NCBI GenBank assembly: GCA_023386155.1
Contig: JAEWKH010000073.1
Coordinates: 1-44,334 of the forward strand
Direction of reading: 5' to 3'
Length of the DNA stretch: 44,334 nt
Source of the DNA: Pseudomonadota bacterium
Lineage (GTDB): Bacteria > Pseudomonadota > Alphaproteobacteria > Rhizobiales > Beijerinckiaceae
Shown here: one piece after another, positions 7,870 to 16,465 of the stretch
Numbering within the stretch: position 1 is the stretch's first letter
How the letters are laid out: each line of letters begins with the position of its first letter
Position numbers and translations under genes: made by a program
Notes under the pieces: generated by a model
Databases searched by the model: none
What the model saw: only the letters and a program-made list of their open reading frames with translations
Told to the model about the DNA's origin: nothing

Positions 7870-8655
7870 ATGCGCGTGGCCACGTGGAATGTGAACTCCA
7901 TCAAGCAGAGGCTGGACCACCTCGTCACCTTCGTGAAGAGCGCCGATCCGGACGTGGTCTGCCTCCAGGAGCTGAAATGCGTGGACGAGGCCTTCCCCCG
8001 GGGAGAGGTCGAGGCGCTCGGCTACAACGTCGTCACCCATGGCCAGAAGGCCTATAACGGCGTCGCGATCCTCTCCAAGCGGCCGCTCGAGGACGTGCGC
8101 CGGGGCCTGCCGGGCGACGAGAGCGACGAGCAGGCCCGCTACCTGGAAGGCGTCGTGTCGACCTCCACGGGCGCGGTGCGGGTGGCCTCCATCTACCTGC
8201 CGAACGGCAACCCCATCGGCACGCCGAAATTCGACTACAAGCTCGCCTGGATGGACCGCCTCCGCGCCCATGCGAGGAGCCTCCTCCTCCTCGAGGAGCC
8301 TCTCGTCCTGTGCGGCGACTACAATGTCATTCCCGAACCCAAGGACTCCATGGATCCGGCGGCCTGGACCAACGATGCCCTGTTCCAGCCCGAGAGCCGT
8401 GCCAGATTCCGGGAGCTTCTCAATCTCGGCCTCGTCGACGCGGTGCGCGCCTGCAACGACCAGCCGGGCCTCTATTCGTTCTGGGATTATCAGGCCGGCG
8501 CCTTCCAGCGGAACAACGGCATCCGCATCGACCACCTGCTCCTCTCGCCCCAGGCGCAGGACAGGCTCAGGACAGCCTCGATCCGCAAGGAAGTGCGCGG
8601 CTGGGACAAGCCCTCCGATCATGTGCCGGTGATCGTCGATCTCGATATCGAGTGA
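7870..8655 (+). CDS. xthA: Exodeoxyribonuclease III (AP endonuclease), 261 aa
   Basis: A Mg-dependent base-excision repair enzyme with AP endonuclease and 3'-phosphatase/exonuclease activity. Family motifs in order are ATWNVNSI (N7), CLQELK (E34, metal ligand), GVAILSK, SIYLPNGN, LCGDYNVIP (Asp and Asn of the active site), YSFWDYQ and the C-terminal SDHVPVI (general-base His). The length fits the Xth family. The start at 7870 gives the canonical MRVATWNVNS beginning. It is divergent from the ceramidase-family gene (about 95 bases apart) and convergent with the exoR-like gene. Confidence 0.95.
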   Translation: MRVATWNVNSIKQRLDHLVTFVKSADPDVVCLQELKCVDEAFPRGEVEALGYNVVTHGQKAYNGVAILSKRPLEDVRRGLPGDESDEQARYLEGVVSTSTGAVRVASIYLPNGNPIGTPKFDYKLAWMDRLRAHARSLLLLEEPLVLCGDYNVIPEPKDSMDPAAWTNDALFQPESRARFRELLNLGLVDAVRACNDQPGLYSFWDYQAGAFQRNNGIRIDHLLLSPQAQDRLRTASIRKEVRGWDKPSDHVPVIVDLDIE

Positions 8656-8671
8656 CAGCCGACCGTCTCGC

Positions 8672-8702
8672 CATCATGGTCGGGCTCGTCCCGGCCATGA
8701 TG
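8672..8702. repeat. Intergenic palindrome (CATGGTCGGG / CCCGGCCATG type)
   Basis: CATCATGG-t-CGGG pairs with CCCG-g-CCATGATG around a five-base loop, between the converging xthA and exoR-like genes. This palindrome type is very common between genes in Hyphomicrobiales. It may also act as a bidirectional terminator although it lacks a T-tract. A related sequence is at 32364-32399. Confidence 0.6.
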
Positions 8703-8725
8703 CAACCGTTCAGTGATTATCCGAT

Positions 8726-9568
8726 TCAGCGCCGCGACTGGATGTACTGCTCGAGCAGGGCCAGGGCCAGCTTGCGGTCGCTTTCGTCCGCGGCCGCGAA
8801 GGCATCGTCGTAAAGCGATACGATCCATTGATCCTTGGCGGCATCGGTCGAGGCTTCGCGCGCCAGCGTCAGCCACATGAGGCCCTTGGCCCGCTGCCGC
8901 GGAACGCCCTGCCCGGTCATCAGGAGATGCCCCAGGAGCGCCTGGGAGGCACTGTGTCCCTTCTCGGCCGCCAGGTTGAACCAGCGGGCCGCATGGCGGG
9001 CATCCTTCCGGACGCCCGTGCCCTCCAGATAGAGGCGCGCGAGATTGTACTGCGCGTTCGAGTCGCTGAAATACGTCGCCGCGTAGCTGAACATCTCGAC
9101 GGCGCGCGCCGGATTGGCGTTGACATAAGTGTCCTTGATGCCATCCAGGAAATAGGTGCCGAGCGCCACGAAGGCGCTGGAGACCACCGCCGCGTTCGGG
9201 GAATCGGGGCTCTCGTCCGCATGCTGGTCGGCGAGCCGGGAGAAGTACTCGAAGGCCTTCAGGTCGTCGTGCTCGACGCCGTCGCCATCGGCATACATGC
9301 GCCCGAGCTTCCAGAGCGCGAGCGAATGCCCCTGGCCAGCCGCAAATTCGAGCGCGTGCACGGCCCCGACCTTGTCGCCGGCGTAATAGTCGCGCATGCC
9401 GCTGCGCAGGGCATCGCGCGCCGAGCCGTACTTGGTGACGGGCGCCAGGGCGGGAGCAAGGGCAGGCGTGAGCGGTTGCGGACGAGGCGCGGCGTCGAGC
9501 GCATAGGCCGCCCCGGCGCCGAGAGTGGTCACCCACAACGTGGCTGCAATGAAATTAAACGTCCGCAT
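8726..9568 (-). CDS. exoR: ExoR-like periplasmic Sel1-repeat protein, 280 aa
   Basis: In Sinorhizobium, ExoR is a periplasmic inhibitor of the ExoS-ChvI two-component system that controls succinoglycan and motility. Here an N-terminal signal peptide (cleavage near AYALDAAP) is followed by about five Sel1/TPR-like repeats. These include ARDALRSGMRDYYAGDKVG, ALWKLGRMYADGDGV, FVALGTYFLDGI, AQYNLARLYLEGTGV and SQALLGHLLMTGQGV. The layout and repeat wording resemble rhizobial ExoR, which is about the same length. Sel1 proteins are numerous, so orthology is probable rather than certain; no exoS/chvI genes are in the window. The start at 9568 puts the signal peptide at the N-terminus and lies 14 bases inside ilvD. 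Confidence 0.7.
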   Translation of the reverse strand: MRTFNFIAATLWVTTLGAGAAYALDAAPRPQPLTPALAPALAPVTKYGSARDALRSGMRDYYAGDKVGAVHALEFAAGQGHSLALWKLGRMYADGDGVEHDDLKAFEYFSRLADQHADESPDSPNAAVVSSAFVALGTYFLDGIKDTYVNANPARAVEMFSYAATYFSDSNAQYNLARLYLEGTGVRKDARHAARWFNLAAEKGHSASQALLGHLLMTGQGVPRQRAKGLMWLTLAREASTDAAKDQWIVSLYDDAFAAADESDRKLALALLEQYIQSRR

Positions 9569-11285
9569 AGGTTTCTTTTTCTGCGGCTCCGCCGGGATGG
9601 GTGACAGCCCCATCCCGTGCAGGACCCACTGTTTGTGCGTATTTCCAGAGATAGCCCGAGGTGGCGCGCGTTTCCCGCGGCTTCCATTCGGAACGTCGCT
9701 TCGCCAGTTCCTCGTCCGATAGTTCCACGTCGATGGTGCCCTTGATGGCGTCGATGGCGATGACGTCGCCATCCCGGATCAGGCCGATGGGACCGCCCAC
9801 CGCCGCTTCGGGGCCCACATGGCCGATGCAGAAGCCGCGGGTCGCGCCCGAGAAGCGGCCATCGGTGATGAGGGCCACCTTGTCGCCCATGCCCTGGCCG
9901 TAAAGCGCCGCCGTGGTGGAGAGCATCTCGCGCATCCCGGGACCACCGCGCGGCCCCTCGTAGCGGATCACCAGGACCTCGCCTTCCTTGTATTGGCGCG
10001 TGGAGACGGCCTCGAAGCAGGCCTCCTCGCCGTCGAAGCAGCGCGCGGGGCCGCGGAACGTCTGCTTCTCGGCGGGCATGCCGGCCACCTTCACGATGGC
10101 GCCTTCGGGAGCGAGGTTGCCCTTCAGCCCGACGACGCCGCCGGTCGGCGTGATCGGCCTGTTCGCGGGATAGACCACGTCCTGATCGTCGTTCCATTTC
10201 ACGGAAGCGAGGTTCTCGGCCATGGTGCGGCCGGTCACGGTCAGGCAGTCGCCGTGCATGTAGCCGTGGTCGAGCAGCGTCTTCATGAGGAGCGGGATGC
10301 CGCCTGCCTCGAACAGGTCCTTGGCCACGTAGCGCCCGCCCGGCTTCAGGTCCGCGATATAGGGCGTGCGCTTGAAGATCTCGGCGACATCGAACAGGTC
10401 GAACTTGATGCCCGCCTCGTGGGCGATGGCCGGAAGGTGCAGGGCCGCATTGGTCGAGCCGCCCGAGGCCGCGACCACCGTCGCGGCGTTCTCCAGCGCC
10501 TTGCGGGTCACGATATCGCGCGGGCGGATGTTCTTGGCGATCAGGTCCATGATCTGCTCGCCCGCAGCGGCGCAGAACCGGTCGCGGATCTCGTAAGGCG
10601 CGGGGGCGCCCGCCGAATACGGCAGGGCCAGGCCCATGGCCTCGGAGACGGCCGCCATGGTGTTGGCGGTGAACTGCGCGCCGCAGGCGCCGGCAGAGGG
10701 GCACGCCACCTGCTCGAGCTCGGTGAGGTCCTCGTCCGACATCTCGCCGACGGAATACTTGCCGACCGCCTCGAAGAGGTCCTGCACGGTCACCTGGCGG
10801 CCGCGAAAGGAGCCCGGGAGAATCGAACCGCCATAGATGAAGATCGACGGCACGTTGAGGCGAACCATCGCCATCATCATGCCCGGCAGGGACTTGTCGC
10901 AGCCCGCCATGCCGACGAGCGCGTCGTAGGAATGGCCGCGCATGGTCAGCTCGACCGAATCGGCGATCACCTCACGGGACGGGAGCGAAGCCTTCATGCC
11001 CTGGTGGCCCATGGCGATGCCGTCCGTGACCGTGATGGTGCAGAACTCGCGCGGCGTGCCGTTGGCGGCAGCCACGCCCTTCTTCACCGCCTGGGCCTGG
11101 CGCATGAGGGAGATGTTGCAGGGGGCGGCCTCGTTCCAGCAGGTGGCGACGCCGACGAGCGGCTGGGCGATCTGTTCCTTGGTCAGGCCCATGGCATAGA
11201 GGTAGGAGCGATGCGGCGCGCGAGCAGGCCCCACCGTCACGTGACGGCTCGGCAGCTTCGACTTGTCGATCAACCGCGCATCCAT
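9555..11285 (-). CDS. ilvD: Dihydroxy-acid dehydratase, 576 aa
   Basis: Catalyses the third common step of isoleucine and valine synthesis, dehydrating 2,3-dihydroxy-acids to 2-oxo-acids in the cytoplasm with an iron-sulfur cluster and Mg. Likely cluster ligands are C56 (CWNEAAPC), C129 (GMAGCDKSLPGMM) and C201 (CPSAGACG). Also typical are TDGIAMGHQGMK, the SGGSTNAALHLPAIA segment and the late GRFSGATRGFCIGHV. The length is normal. I chose the ATG at 11285 because the protein then opens MDARLIDKSKLPSR like its family; the frame extends 69 bases further. Its 3' end overlaps the exoR-like gene. Confidence 0.96.
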   Translation of the reverse strand: MDARLIDKSKLPSRHVTVGPARAPHRSYLYAMGLTKEQIAQPLVGVATCWNEAAPCNISLMRQAQAVKKGVAAANGTPREFCTITVTDGIAMGHQGMKASLPSREVIADSVELTMRGHSYDALVGMAGCDKSLPGMMMAMVRLNVPSIFIYGGSILPGSFRGRQVTVQDLFEAVGKYSVGEMSDEDLTELEQVACPSAGACGAQFTANTMAAVSEAMGLALPYSAGAPAPYEIRDRFCAAAGEQIMDLIAKNIRPRDIVTRKALENAATVVAASGGSTNAALHLPAIAHEAGIKFDLFDVAEIFKRTPYIADLKPGGRYVAKDLFEAGGIPLLMKTLLDHGYMHGDCLTVTGRTMAENLASVKWNDDQDVVYPANRPITPTGGVVGLKGNLAPEGAIVKVAGMPAEKQTFRGPARCFDGEEACFEAVSTRQYKEGEVLVIRYEGPRGGPGMREMLSTTAALYGQGMGDKVALITDGRFSGATRGFCIGHVGPEAAVGGPIGLIRDGDVIAIDAIKGTIDVELSDEELAKRRSEWKPRETRATSGYLWKYAQTVGPARDGAVTHPGGAAEKETYADV

Positions 11286-11375
11286 GGCTTCCACTCTTTT
11301 CCACCCGGTTCTCACGGACGAGATCCAAGCTTTGGAACTCTCGTGATCTGCCATGTGCTACGCCACCGATGCAAC

Positions 11376-11392
11376 GATCCTTACGAAGGATC
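11376..11392. repeat. Perfect small hairpin upstream of ilvD
   Basis: GATCCTT-acg-AAGGATC, a 7-bp perfect inverted repeat 91-107 bases upstream of the ilvD start. It could be an operator or an mRNA leader hairpin; nothing in the sequence decides between these. Confidence 0.35.
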
Positions 11393-11619
11393 ACCCAACA
11401 GCCTTAATCGAGGAACTGCCCCAGGTATCGTAACGTAAAGCTTTGGTTTTGAAGCACTTTAGCCTGCTCTAGGTGTAGCGCTCCGTTTATGGCGGCATCG
11501 CGGCGGAGCTTGGGCCAAGAGAGGCAAGATGTTGAAGGTTTAAGGGTGTTGCTTCACCGCAACATTTTTGGGATAGGATTCCGCTGCGTTACCCCATCCG
11601 ATCCCGCAGTTACGGAGCT

Positions 11620-11649
11620 TTGATCGGCGAAATATGCATGTTATATAAT
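11620..11649 (+). promoter_or_regulatory. Sigma-70-type promoter candidate for the RTX-propeller gene
   Basis: TTGATC at 11620-11625, an 18-base spacer, and TATAAT at 11644-11649. It is about 60 bases upstream of the ATG at 11709 and reads in the same direction. A full-consensus -10 is rare in such GC-rich DNA. Confidence 0.5.
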
Positions 11650-11708
11650 ATCTTAAACGAAGCCGTGGAAACCTGTGTTGAAGCGGGTATGACCGGGGGG
11701 TTGGGTCG

Positions 11709-13349
11709 ATGGTTGCACCTATACGCATGGGATCCAAATTCCGGCTCAACACGACGACAGTGGGCCAGCAAACAGATTCCCAACTATGCCTTCTGAAGGA
11801 CGGTTCCTTTTTAGCCGTGTGGAGTCATGAGGTTTTTGCTGGGCAATCCATTCGAGGTCAGTTTTTCAATGCCGACGGCACCAAACGAGGCAAGGAGTTC
11901 CTTGTCAGCAGCTCGAATAGAGATTTTTCTCAGTCCGATCCTGTGGTGACTGTTCTAAGCGATGGCCGTTTCGTTGTCGCTTGGAATGGCTACTTGACGG
12001 GAGGAGAGAGGGTCGAGGAGGTTGTGGCTCGTGTCTTTCAGCCGGACGGAACTCCCATTGGCCGTCAGTTCGTAGTTGAGCACGGTAACGATCCATCTCT
12101 CACGTCCCTTTCCGATGGCGGTTTTGCCGTTACATACCACATGAATTTTAAAGACGACGAGATCAGAACTCAGGTGTTTGGGCCATCGCTGACGCGCATC
12201 GGAGACGAGACGCCTGTCAGCACGAGTGCAATGGAATTCAGCTCATCGGCAAGTCTTGTAAGCTTGCAAGACAAGTATATGGCGTTCTTTCTAGACTATA
12301 CCGACAACAACAGGATAATTGGTCGAATTCTCAACAACGATGGCTCAACACCTTCAAGCGCGACGGATTTCGTTATCGCGGCAGGCGAAGAGCATATCAG
12401 TAAACCTGTGGCCGCCAAACTTTCCGATGGCCGAATTGTCCTCGCTTGGGTCAACCACAGAGATGCAGGAACGCCTTTTGAAGGCGATATCATCATAGCA
12501 CAGATCCTCAATGCGGATGGCACCAAAAGCGGCGGTGAACTGGTGTTAAGTGCGTCAGGGATGAGTGATTGCGAGAATCCTGTCGTTGCCGCTTCAGCCG
12601 AGGGCGGGTTCACTCTTGCCTATATGAAAGATCACGACGGTTCTAAATCGATCTGCGTCGCTGCCTTTGATGAAAATGGCTTGCGGATGGGAGAGGATCT
12701 TCTGATTGAAAAAATTTCGGTTGACCCACCTTACATTATCACATCTTTGGACAGCATCACATCCTTGGCAGATGGCCGTGTTGTTGTGACCTGGATCAAG
12801 CTTCTCAAAGGCAAGAATGGGTACGACTCTTTTGCTCAGATCGTCGATCCGCGGCAGAAGGCGGTCGATCTTGCGGGCACGAGCTCAAAGGATCAGTATT
12901 TCGGCACCCGTTTCGACGACGAGCTCGCCGGGGCTGAGGGGCGCGATCTTCTCAGCGGCGAAGCCGGCCGCGACACCATCCATGGCGGAGCCGGCAACGA
13001 CAAGCTCTATGGCGGCCGCGGCCAGGACGTGTTCGTGTTCGACACCGCGCCGAACAAGAATACCAACGTCGACCGAATTGTCGACTTCAACCCGAGATTC
13101 GATGCGCTCTGGCTCGAGGACAGCGTGTTTACCGGCCTCGGCGGCTCGGTCTCTACACCGGTGAAGTTCAAGCCCGACATGTTCGTGAAGGGCACGAAGG
13201 CGAAGGACCGGCAGGACCGGATTATCTATGACAGCGAGACGGGGGCGCTCTACTACGACCAGGACGGCACCGGTTCGAAGGCCAAGGTGAAGATCGCCGT
13301 TCTCCCGACCAAGCTCAAGCTGACCTACAACGACTTCTTTGCCATCTGA
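11709..13349 (+). CDS. Secreted RTX protein with a predicted seven-bladed propeller, 546 aa
   Basis: Residues about 22-385 contain seven units of about 50 residues with the pattern L-x-DG-x-F-x-V-x-W, then R-x-F-x-x-DG-T-x-x-G-x-E-F-x-V. They begin near residues 22, 75, 127, 178, 231, 288 and 342, and I infer a seven-bladed beta-propeller. Residues about 390-435 carry RTX calcium-binding nonapeptides (GEAGRDTIHGGAGNDKLYGG). The remaining tail has the acidic and hydrophobic pattern ending DFFAI seen in type I secretion substrates. There is no Sec signal peptide, as expected for ABC-exporter substrates. The propeller part is clearly poorer in G+C than the RTX part, with the switch near base 12860. 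No exporter genes are nearby. The propeller's ligand is unknown. Confidence 0.8.
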   Translation: MVAPIRMGSKFRLNTTTVGQQTDSQLCLLKDGSFLAVWSHEVFAGQSIRGQFFNADGTKRGKEFLVSSSNRDFSQSDPVVTVLSDGRFVVAWNGYLTGGERVEEVVARVFQPDGTPIGRQFVVEHGNDPSLTSLSDGGFAVTYHMNFKDDEIRTQVFGPSLTRIGDETPVSTSAMEFSSSASLVSLQDKYMAFFLDYTDNNRIIGRILNNDGSTPSSATDFVIAAGEEHISKPVAAKLSDGRIVLAWVNHRDAGTPFEGDIIIAQILNADGTKSGGELVLSASGMSDCENPVVAASAEGGFTLAYMKDHDGSKSICVAAFDENGLRMGEDLLIEKISVDPPYIITSLDSITSLADGRVVVTWIKLLKGKNGYDSFAQIVDPRQKAVDLAGTSSKDQYFGTRFDDELAGAEGRDLLSGEAGRDTIHGGAGNDKLYGGRGQDVFVFDTAPNKNTNVDRIVDFNPRFDALWLEDSVFTGLGGSVSTPVKFKPDMFVKGTKAKDRQDRIIYDSETGALYYDQDGTGSKAKVKIAVLPTKLKLTYNDFFAI

Positions 13350-13394
13350 CACGGCATGCCATGCGGCGGAGCGGCTTCGTTCCGGCTCCGCGCC

Positions 13395-14225
13395 TCACGA
13401 CGCACCCTCTTCCGACGAGAACCAGACATCGTCATAGACCGCGACGGCGCTGGAATCGGGAGGGCAATCGCTCCTGATCCGGATGGACCGAACGGCAGCG
13501 AGGTCGGCTTCCGTCGGCAGATGGGCGACAGAGATCTTCTCGGTCGTGCCGCTGCAGGAAATGAACCCGACCGTCATGAGAGACCGCGCGTCGAACCCTT
13601 GCTCCCGCCGCGTCACCAGGAGCGCCGGTCCCCAGCCCTTGTGGGGCTGCCAGGGGAAGACCAGCCGCCCTGCCGGATTGAGCGCGCGCAACCATTCCAC
13701 GTCCGGAGCGATGACACCCGCGTTCACGTAAACGATGTCGGCGCTCGGCAGGACACGGCCGAAAGCCGAGGCCGCATGCACGGTCACATGGGAATAGGGA
13801 GCGAGATTCCTCGCCGCCTGAGCCGCCAGGTCCTTCTCGTACTCGAAGGCTTCGACGCGTCCGTTCGGCTGAACCAGCCGCGCCAGGATGGCCGTGTAGT
13901 AGCCCGTGCCCGCGCCCACATGGATCACGGTCTCGCCGGGCTGCGGGCCGACCGCATCGATCCAGGCAGCGTGGAGCGCGGGCTCGCCATTGTTGATGCC
14001 GCGATCGAGATCGATGGCGACGAGGACGTTGCCGTAGATTTCGGAGATGTCGGACGTCCGCGTGGCGACACCCATGCTGATGATGGTCCAGGGCGGCGGC
14101 GGCAGGAAGGCTTCTCGCGGAACCGCTGCGAAGGCCTCCTCGATGCGCCTGTCGCGAACATCCGCCTGCCGGGCGATCTGCCCGGCGTAATCCCTGCGAT
14201 AGCGGTCGGCTTCTTCCTGGGGCAT
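13395..14225 (-). CDS. Pcm-like class I SAM-dependent methyltransferase, 276 aa
   Basis: The SAM-binding motif is VIHVGAGTGYYTAILARLV, followed by VEAFEYEKDLAAQAARNL and the late DIVYVNAGV, in the order seen in protein-L-isoaspartate O-methyltransferases. RRIEEAFAAVPREAFLP near the N-terminus is also the Pcm opening. However, the Pcm substrate loop (SQPxIVAxM) is replaced by VLVAIDLDRGINNGEPALHA, so isoaspartyl repair should not be assumed. It may methylate another protein or small molecule. The ATG at 14225 is a conservative start; a GTG at 14261 adds 12 residues. It is on the same strand as mccB, 55 bases downstream of its stop. Confidence 0.75.
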   Translation of the reverse strand: MPQEEADRYRRDYAGQIARQADVRDRRIEEAFAAVPREAFLPPPPWTIISMGVATRTSDISEIYGNVLVAIDLDRGINNGEPALHAAWIDAVGPQPGETVIHVGAGTGYYTAILARLVQPNGRVEAFEYEKDLAAQAARNLAPYSHVTVHAASAFGRVLPSADIVYVNAGVIAPDVEWLRALNPAGRLVFPWQPHKGWGPALLVTRREQGFDARSLMTVGFISCSGTTEKISVAHLPTEADLAAVRSIRIRSDCPPDSSAVAVYDDVWFSSEEGAS

Positions 14226-14280
14226 GAGCGAAAAATCCGCATCGGGCGGCTCTGGTTCCACTCTCCGCAGAGCCGGTACG

Positions 14281-15888
14281 CTACATCCTGAACACGCCGA
14301 ACTTCGTCTCTGGCACGGGGGCGTTCAACGCCGCCGAGAAGGCCAGCGCCAGTACGCGGCGCGTCTCGGACGGCAGGATGATGCCGTCGTCCCAGAGCCG
14401 GGCCGTGGCATGATAGGGCGAGCCCTCCTTCTCGTACCGGTCGCGGATCGGCGCCTTGAAGGCTTCCTCTTCCTCCGCGCTCCAGGCTTTGCCCTCCGCC
14501 TCGATATTGTCACGCCGCACGGTGGCGAGAACGCTCGCCGCCTGTTCGCCGCCCATGACGGAGATGCGGGAGTTCGGCCAGGTGAAGAGGAAGCGGGGGG
14601 AATAGGCGCGTCCGCACATGCCGTAATTGCCGGCCCCGAACGAGCCGCCGACCAGCAGCGTGATCTTCGGCACCTGGGCGCAGGCGACAGCCGTGACGAG
14701 CTTGGCGCCGTCCTTGGCGATGCCGCCCGCTTCGTACTGGCGCCCGACCATGAAGCCGGAGATGTTCTGCAGGAAGAGGAGCGGGATGCGCCGCTGGCAG
14801 CACAGCTCGATGAAATGCGCCCCTTTGAGCGCGCTCTCCGAGAACAGGATGCCGTTATTGGCGATGATTCCGACAGGCATGCCCCAGATCCGGGCGAACC
14901 CCGTGACGAGTGTCGTGCCGTAAAGGCGCTTGAACTCGTCGAACTCGGAGCCGTCGACGAGACGCGCGATCACCTCGCGGATGTCGTATTGCTTCTTGAG
15001 GTCGGTGGGGACGATCGCATCGAGGTCGTCGATGGAGTATTTCGGCTCCACCGGTTCGGCGATGTCGATATCGATGCTCTTGCGCGTGTTCAGCGTGCCG
15101 ACGATGCGGCGCGCGATGGCGAGGGCATGGACGTCGTCCGTCGCGTAATGATCCGCCACGCCCGACTGGCGGGCATGGACATCCGCGCCGCCGAGATCCT
15201 CGGCCGAGACCACCTCGCCGGTCGCCGCCTTCACCAGGGGCGGCCCGCCGAGGAAGATCGTGCCCTGGCGGCGCACGATGATCGTCTCGTCCGACATGGC
15301 CGGCACATAGGCGCCGCCCGCCGTGCACGAGCCCATGACGCAGGCGATCTGCGGGATGCCGAGCGACGACAGGGTCGCCTGATTGTAGAAGATCCGGCCG
15401 AAATGCTCCCGGTCCGGAAAAACCTCCGTCTGATGCGGCAGGTTCGCGCCGCCAGAATCCACCAGGTAGATGCAGGGAAGACGGTTCTCGCGCGCCACTT
15501 CCTGGGCGCGCAGATGCTTCTTCACCGTCATCGGGTAATAGGTGCCGCCCTTGATCGTCGAGTCGTTGCAGACGATCATGACCTCGCGGCCCTCGACCCG
15601 CCCGATGCCGGTGATGATGCCGGCGCCGTGGATCGCGTCCTCATACATGCCGTGGGCGGCGAGCGAGCCGAGTTCGAGGAAGGGGGCGCCCGGATCGAGG
15701 AGGCGCATCACCCGCTCGCGCGGCAGGAGCTTGCCGCGGGCAAGGTGCCGCTCCCGCGCCTTAGCGGGACCGCCTTCCGCCACCACCTGCCGCTTGGTCT
15801 GGAGATCGCGGGCGAGTTCGGCCCAGGCGGCACGGTTGGCCTGCGCGGCCTCCGATGTCAGGTCGGCAGAGGTGGCGATGACGGGCAC
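14281..15888 (-). CDS. mccB: Methylcrotonyl-CoA carboxylase carboxyltransferase (beta) subunit, 535 aa
   Basis: Transfers the carboxyl group from biotin to 3-methylcrotonyl-CoA in leucine degradation; it works with a biotin-carrying alpha subunit. Two crotonase-like carboxyltransferase domains are seen. The wording GGTYYPMTVKKHLRAQE, LPCIYLVDSGGANLPHQ and GRIFYNQATLSSLGIPQIA distinguishes MccB from PccB and AccD. Later come FLQNISGFMVGRQYEAGGIAKDGAKL and GNYGMCGRAYSPRFLF. I chose the GTG at 15888 because AAGGGAGA lies eight bases upstream; it gives 535 residues, the usual length. No alpha-subunit gene (mccA) is adjacent or elsewhere in the window. Isovaleryl-CoA dehydrogenase, the preceding enzyme, is 6 kb away on the other strand. 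Confidence 0.93.
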   Translation of the reverse strand: MPVIATSADLTSEAAQANRAAWAELARDLQTKRQVVAEGGPAKARERHLARGKLLPRERVMRLLDPGAPFLELGSLAAHGMYEDAIHGAGIITGIGRVEGREVMIVCNDSTIKGGTYYPMTVKKHLRAQEVARENRLPCIYLVDSGGANLPHQTEVFPDREHFGRIFYNQATLSSLGIPQIACVMGSCTAGGAYVPAMSDETIIVRRQGTIFLGGPPLVKAATGEVVSAEDLGGADVHARQSGVADHYATDDVHALAIARRIVGTLNTRKSIDIDIAEPVEPKYSIDDLDAIVPTDLKKQYDIREVIARLVDGSEFDEFKRLYGTTLVTGFARIWGMPVGIIANNGILFSESALKGAHFIELCCQRRIPLLFLQNISGFMVGRQYEAGGIAKDGAKLVTAVACAQVPKITLLVGGSFGAGNYGMCGRAYSPRFLFTWPNSRISVMGGEQAASVLATVRRDNIEAEGKAWSAEEEEAFKAPIRDRYEKEGSPYHATARLWDDGIILPSETRRVLALAFSAALNAPVPETKFGVFRM

Positions 15889-15998
15889 GGCGCAGGTCTC
15901 CCTTGTTCCTGGCTCCTTCTCAGCATGAAGCCGGAGAGCCAAAACCTCAGTAGCTAGAACCGGGGAGTCCGCGCAACTGCCTTCGGCAGGCCGTTACG

Positions 15999-16376
15999 TC
16001 AGCCTTTCGCACGAATGACCGTCTCCTGGCGCACGACACCCGGTCCGCAGCGATAGGCGATGCCGCGCACGAGGGACCAGTCATGGGAGACCTGCTGCAG
16101 GTAGAGATGCGTGCCGCCGAGCGCGACGGTGGCCTGGAGCATGTCCTCGGTCGCGTAGCCGAAGGTGGAACGGCCGAGAGTCACGCCGAAGCCGATATTG
16201 ACGGGCCTGTGGGTTCCCGGCGTCGTGGGGGTCACGGGGCTGACCTCGCCGAGGCGCGTGCAGACCCGCACATCCGTAGGCGAATCGACGATCTTGACGA
16301 GTTCCGTCGGCTCGGGCCGGACGGCGCAGGCCGAAGCGGCCAGGGCGACGAGGGAGGCAAGGATGACGCGTTGCAT
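15999..16376 (-). CDS. Small DUF4156-like lipoprotein, 125 aa
   Basis: Signal peptide with lipobox LAASAC (Cys about 17), so an outer- or inner-membrane lipoprotein. The mature part has VRVCTRLGEVSPV near its start and GIAYRCGPG near its end; these two cysteines and the strand pattern between them recall DUF4156 and RcsF-like periplasmic lipoproteins, where they form a disulfide. Residues GYATEDMLQATVALGGTHLYLQQV correspond to the family's central helix and strand. The start at 16376 is set by the signal peptide and a GGCGGAA upstream. Same strand as lipB but 89 bases after it. Function unknown. Confidence 0.65.
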   Translation of the reverse strand: MQRVILASLVALAASACAVRPEPTELVKIVDSPTDVRVCTRLGEVSPVTPTTPGTHRPVNIGFGVTLGRSTFGYATEDMLQATVALGGTHLYLQQVSHDWSLVRGIAYRCGPGVVRQETVIRAKG

Positions 16377-16465
16377 GGAAATTCCGCCAATGATCAGCCG
16401 TTTGCTCCAGCTTAGAGCATGAAGCGGCCTTGGGGAGAAGCCTTGCCGTATCCGCTGTGAAAAAC

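Larger units (their letters stand above)
11286..11708. other. Divergent control region between ilvD and the RTX-propeller gene
   Basis: About 420 bases without a gene. It must hold the leftward promoter of ilvD and the rightward promoter of the RTX gene. A small perfect hairpin lies at 11376-11392 and a good promoter match at 11620-11649. The stretch from about 11630 is AT-rich compared with the rest of the window. I saw no leader peptide rich in Ile, Val or Leu. Confidence 0.5.

Noticed and set aside
9819..11438. A 539-codon open frame on the plus strand
   Set aside because: Antisense shadow of ilvD.
13366..13391. Hairpin GCGGAGC / GCTCCGC after the propeller-RTX gene as a terminator
   Set aside because: It lacks a T-tract and the arms are common in GC-rich DNA.
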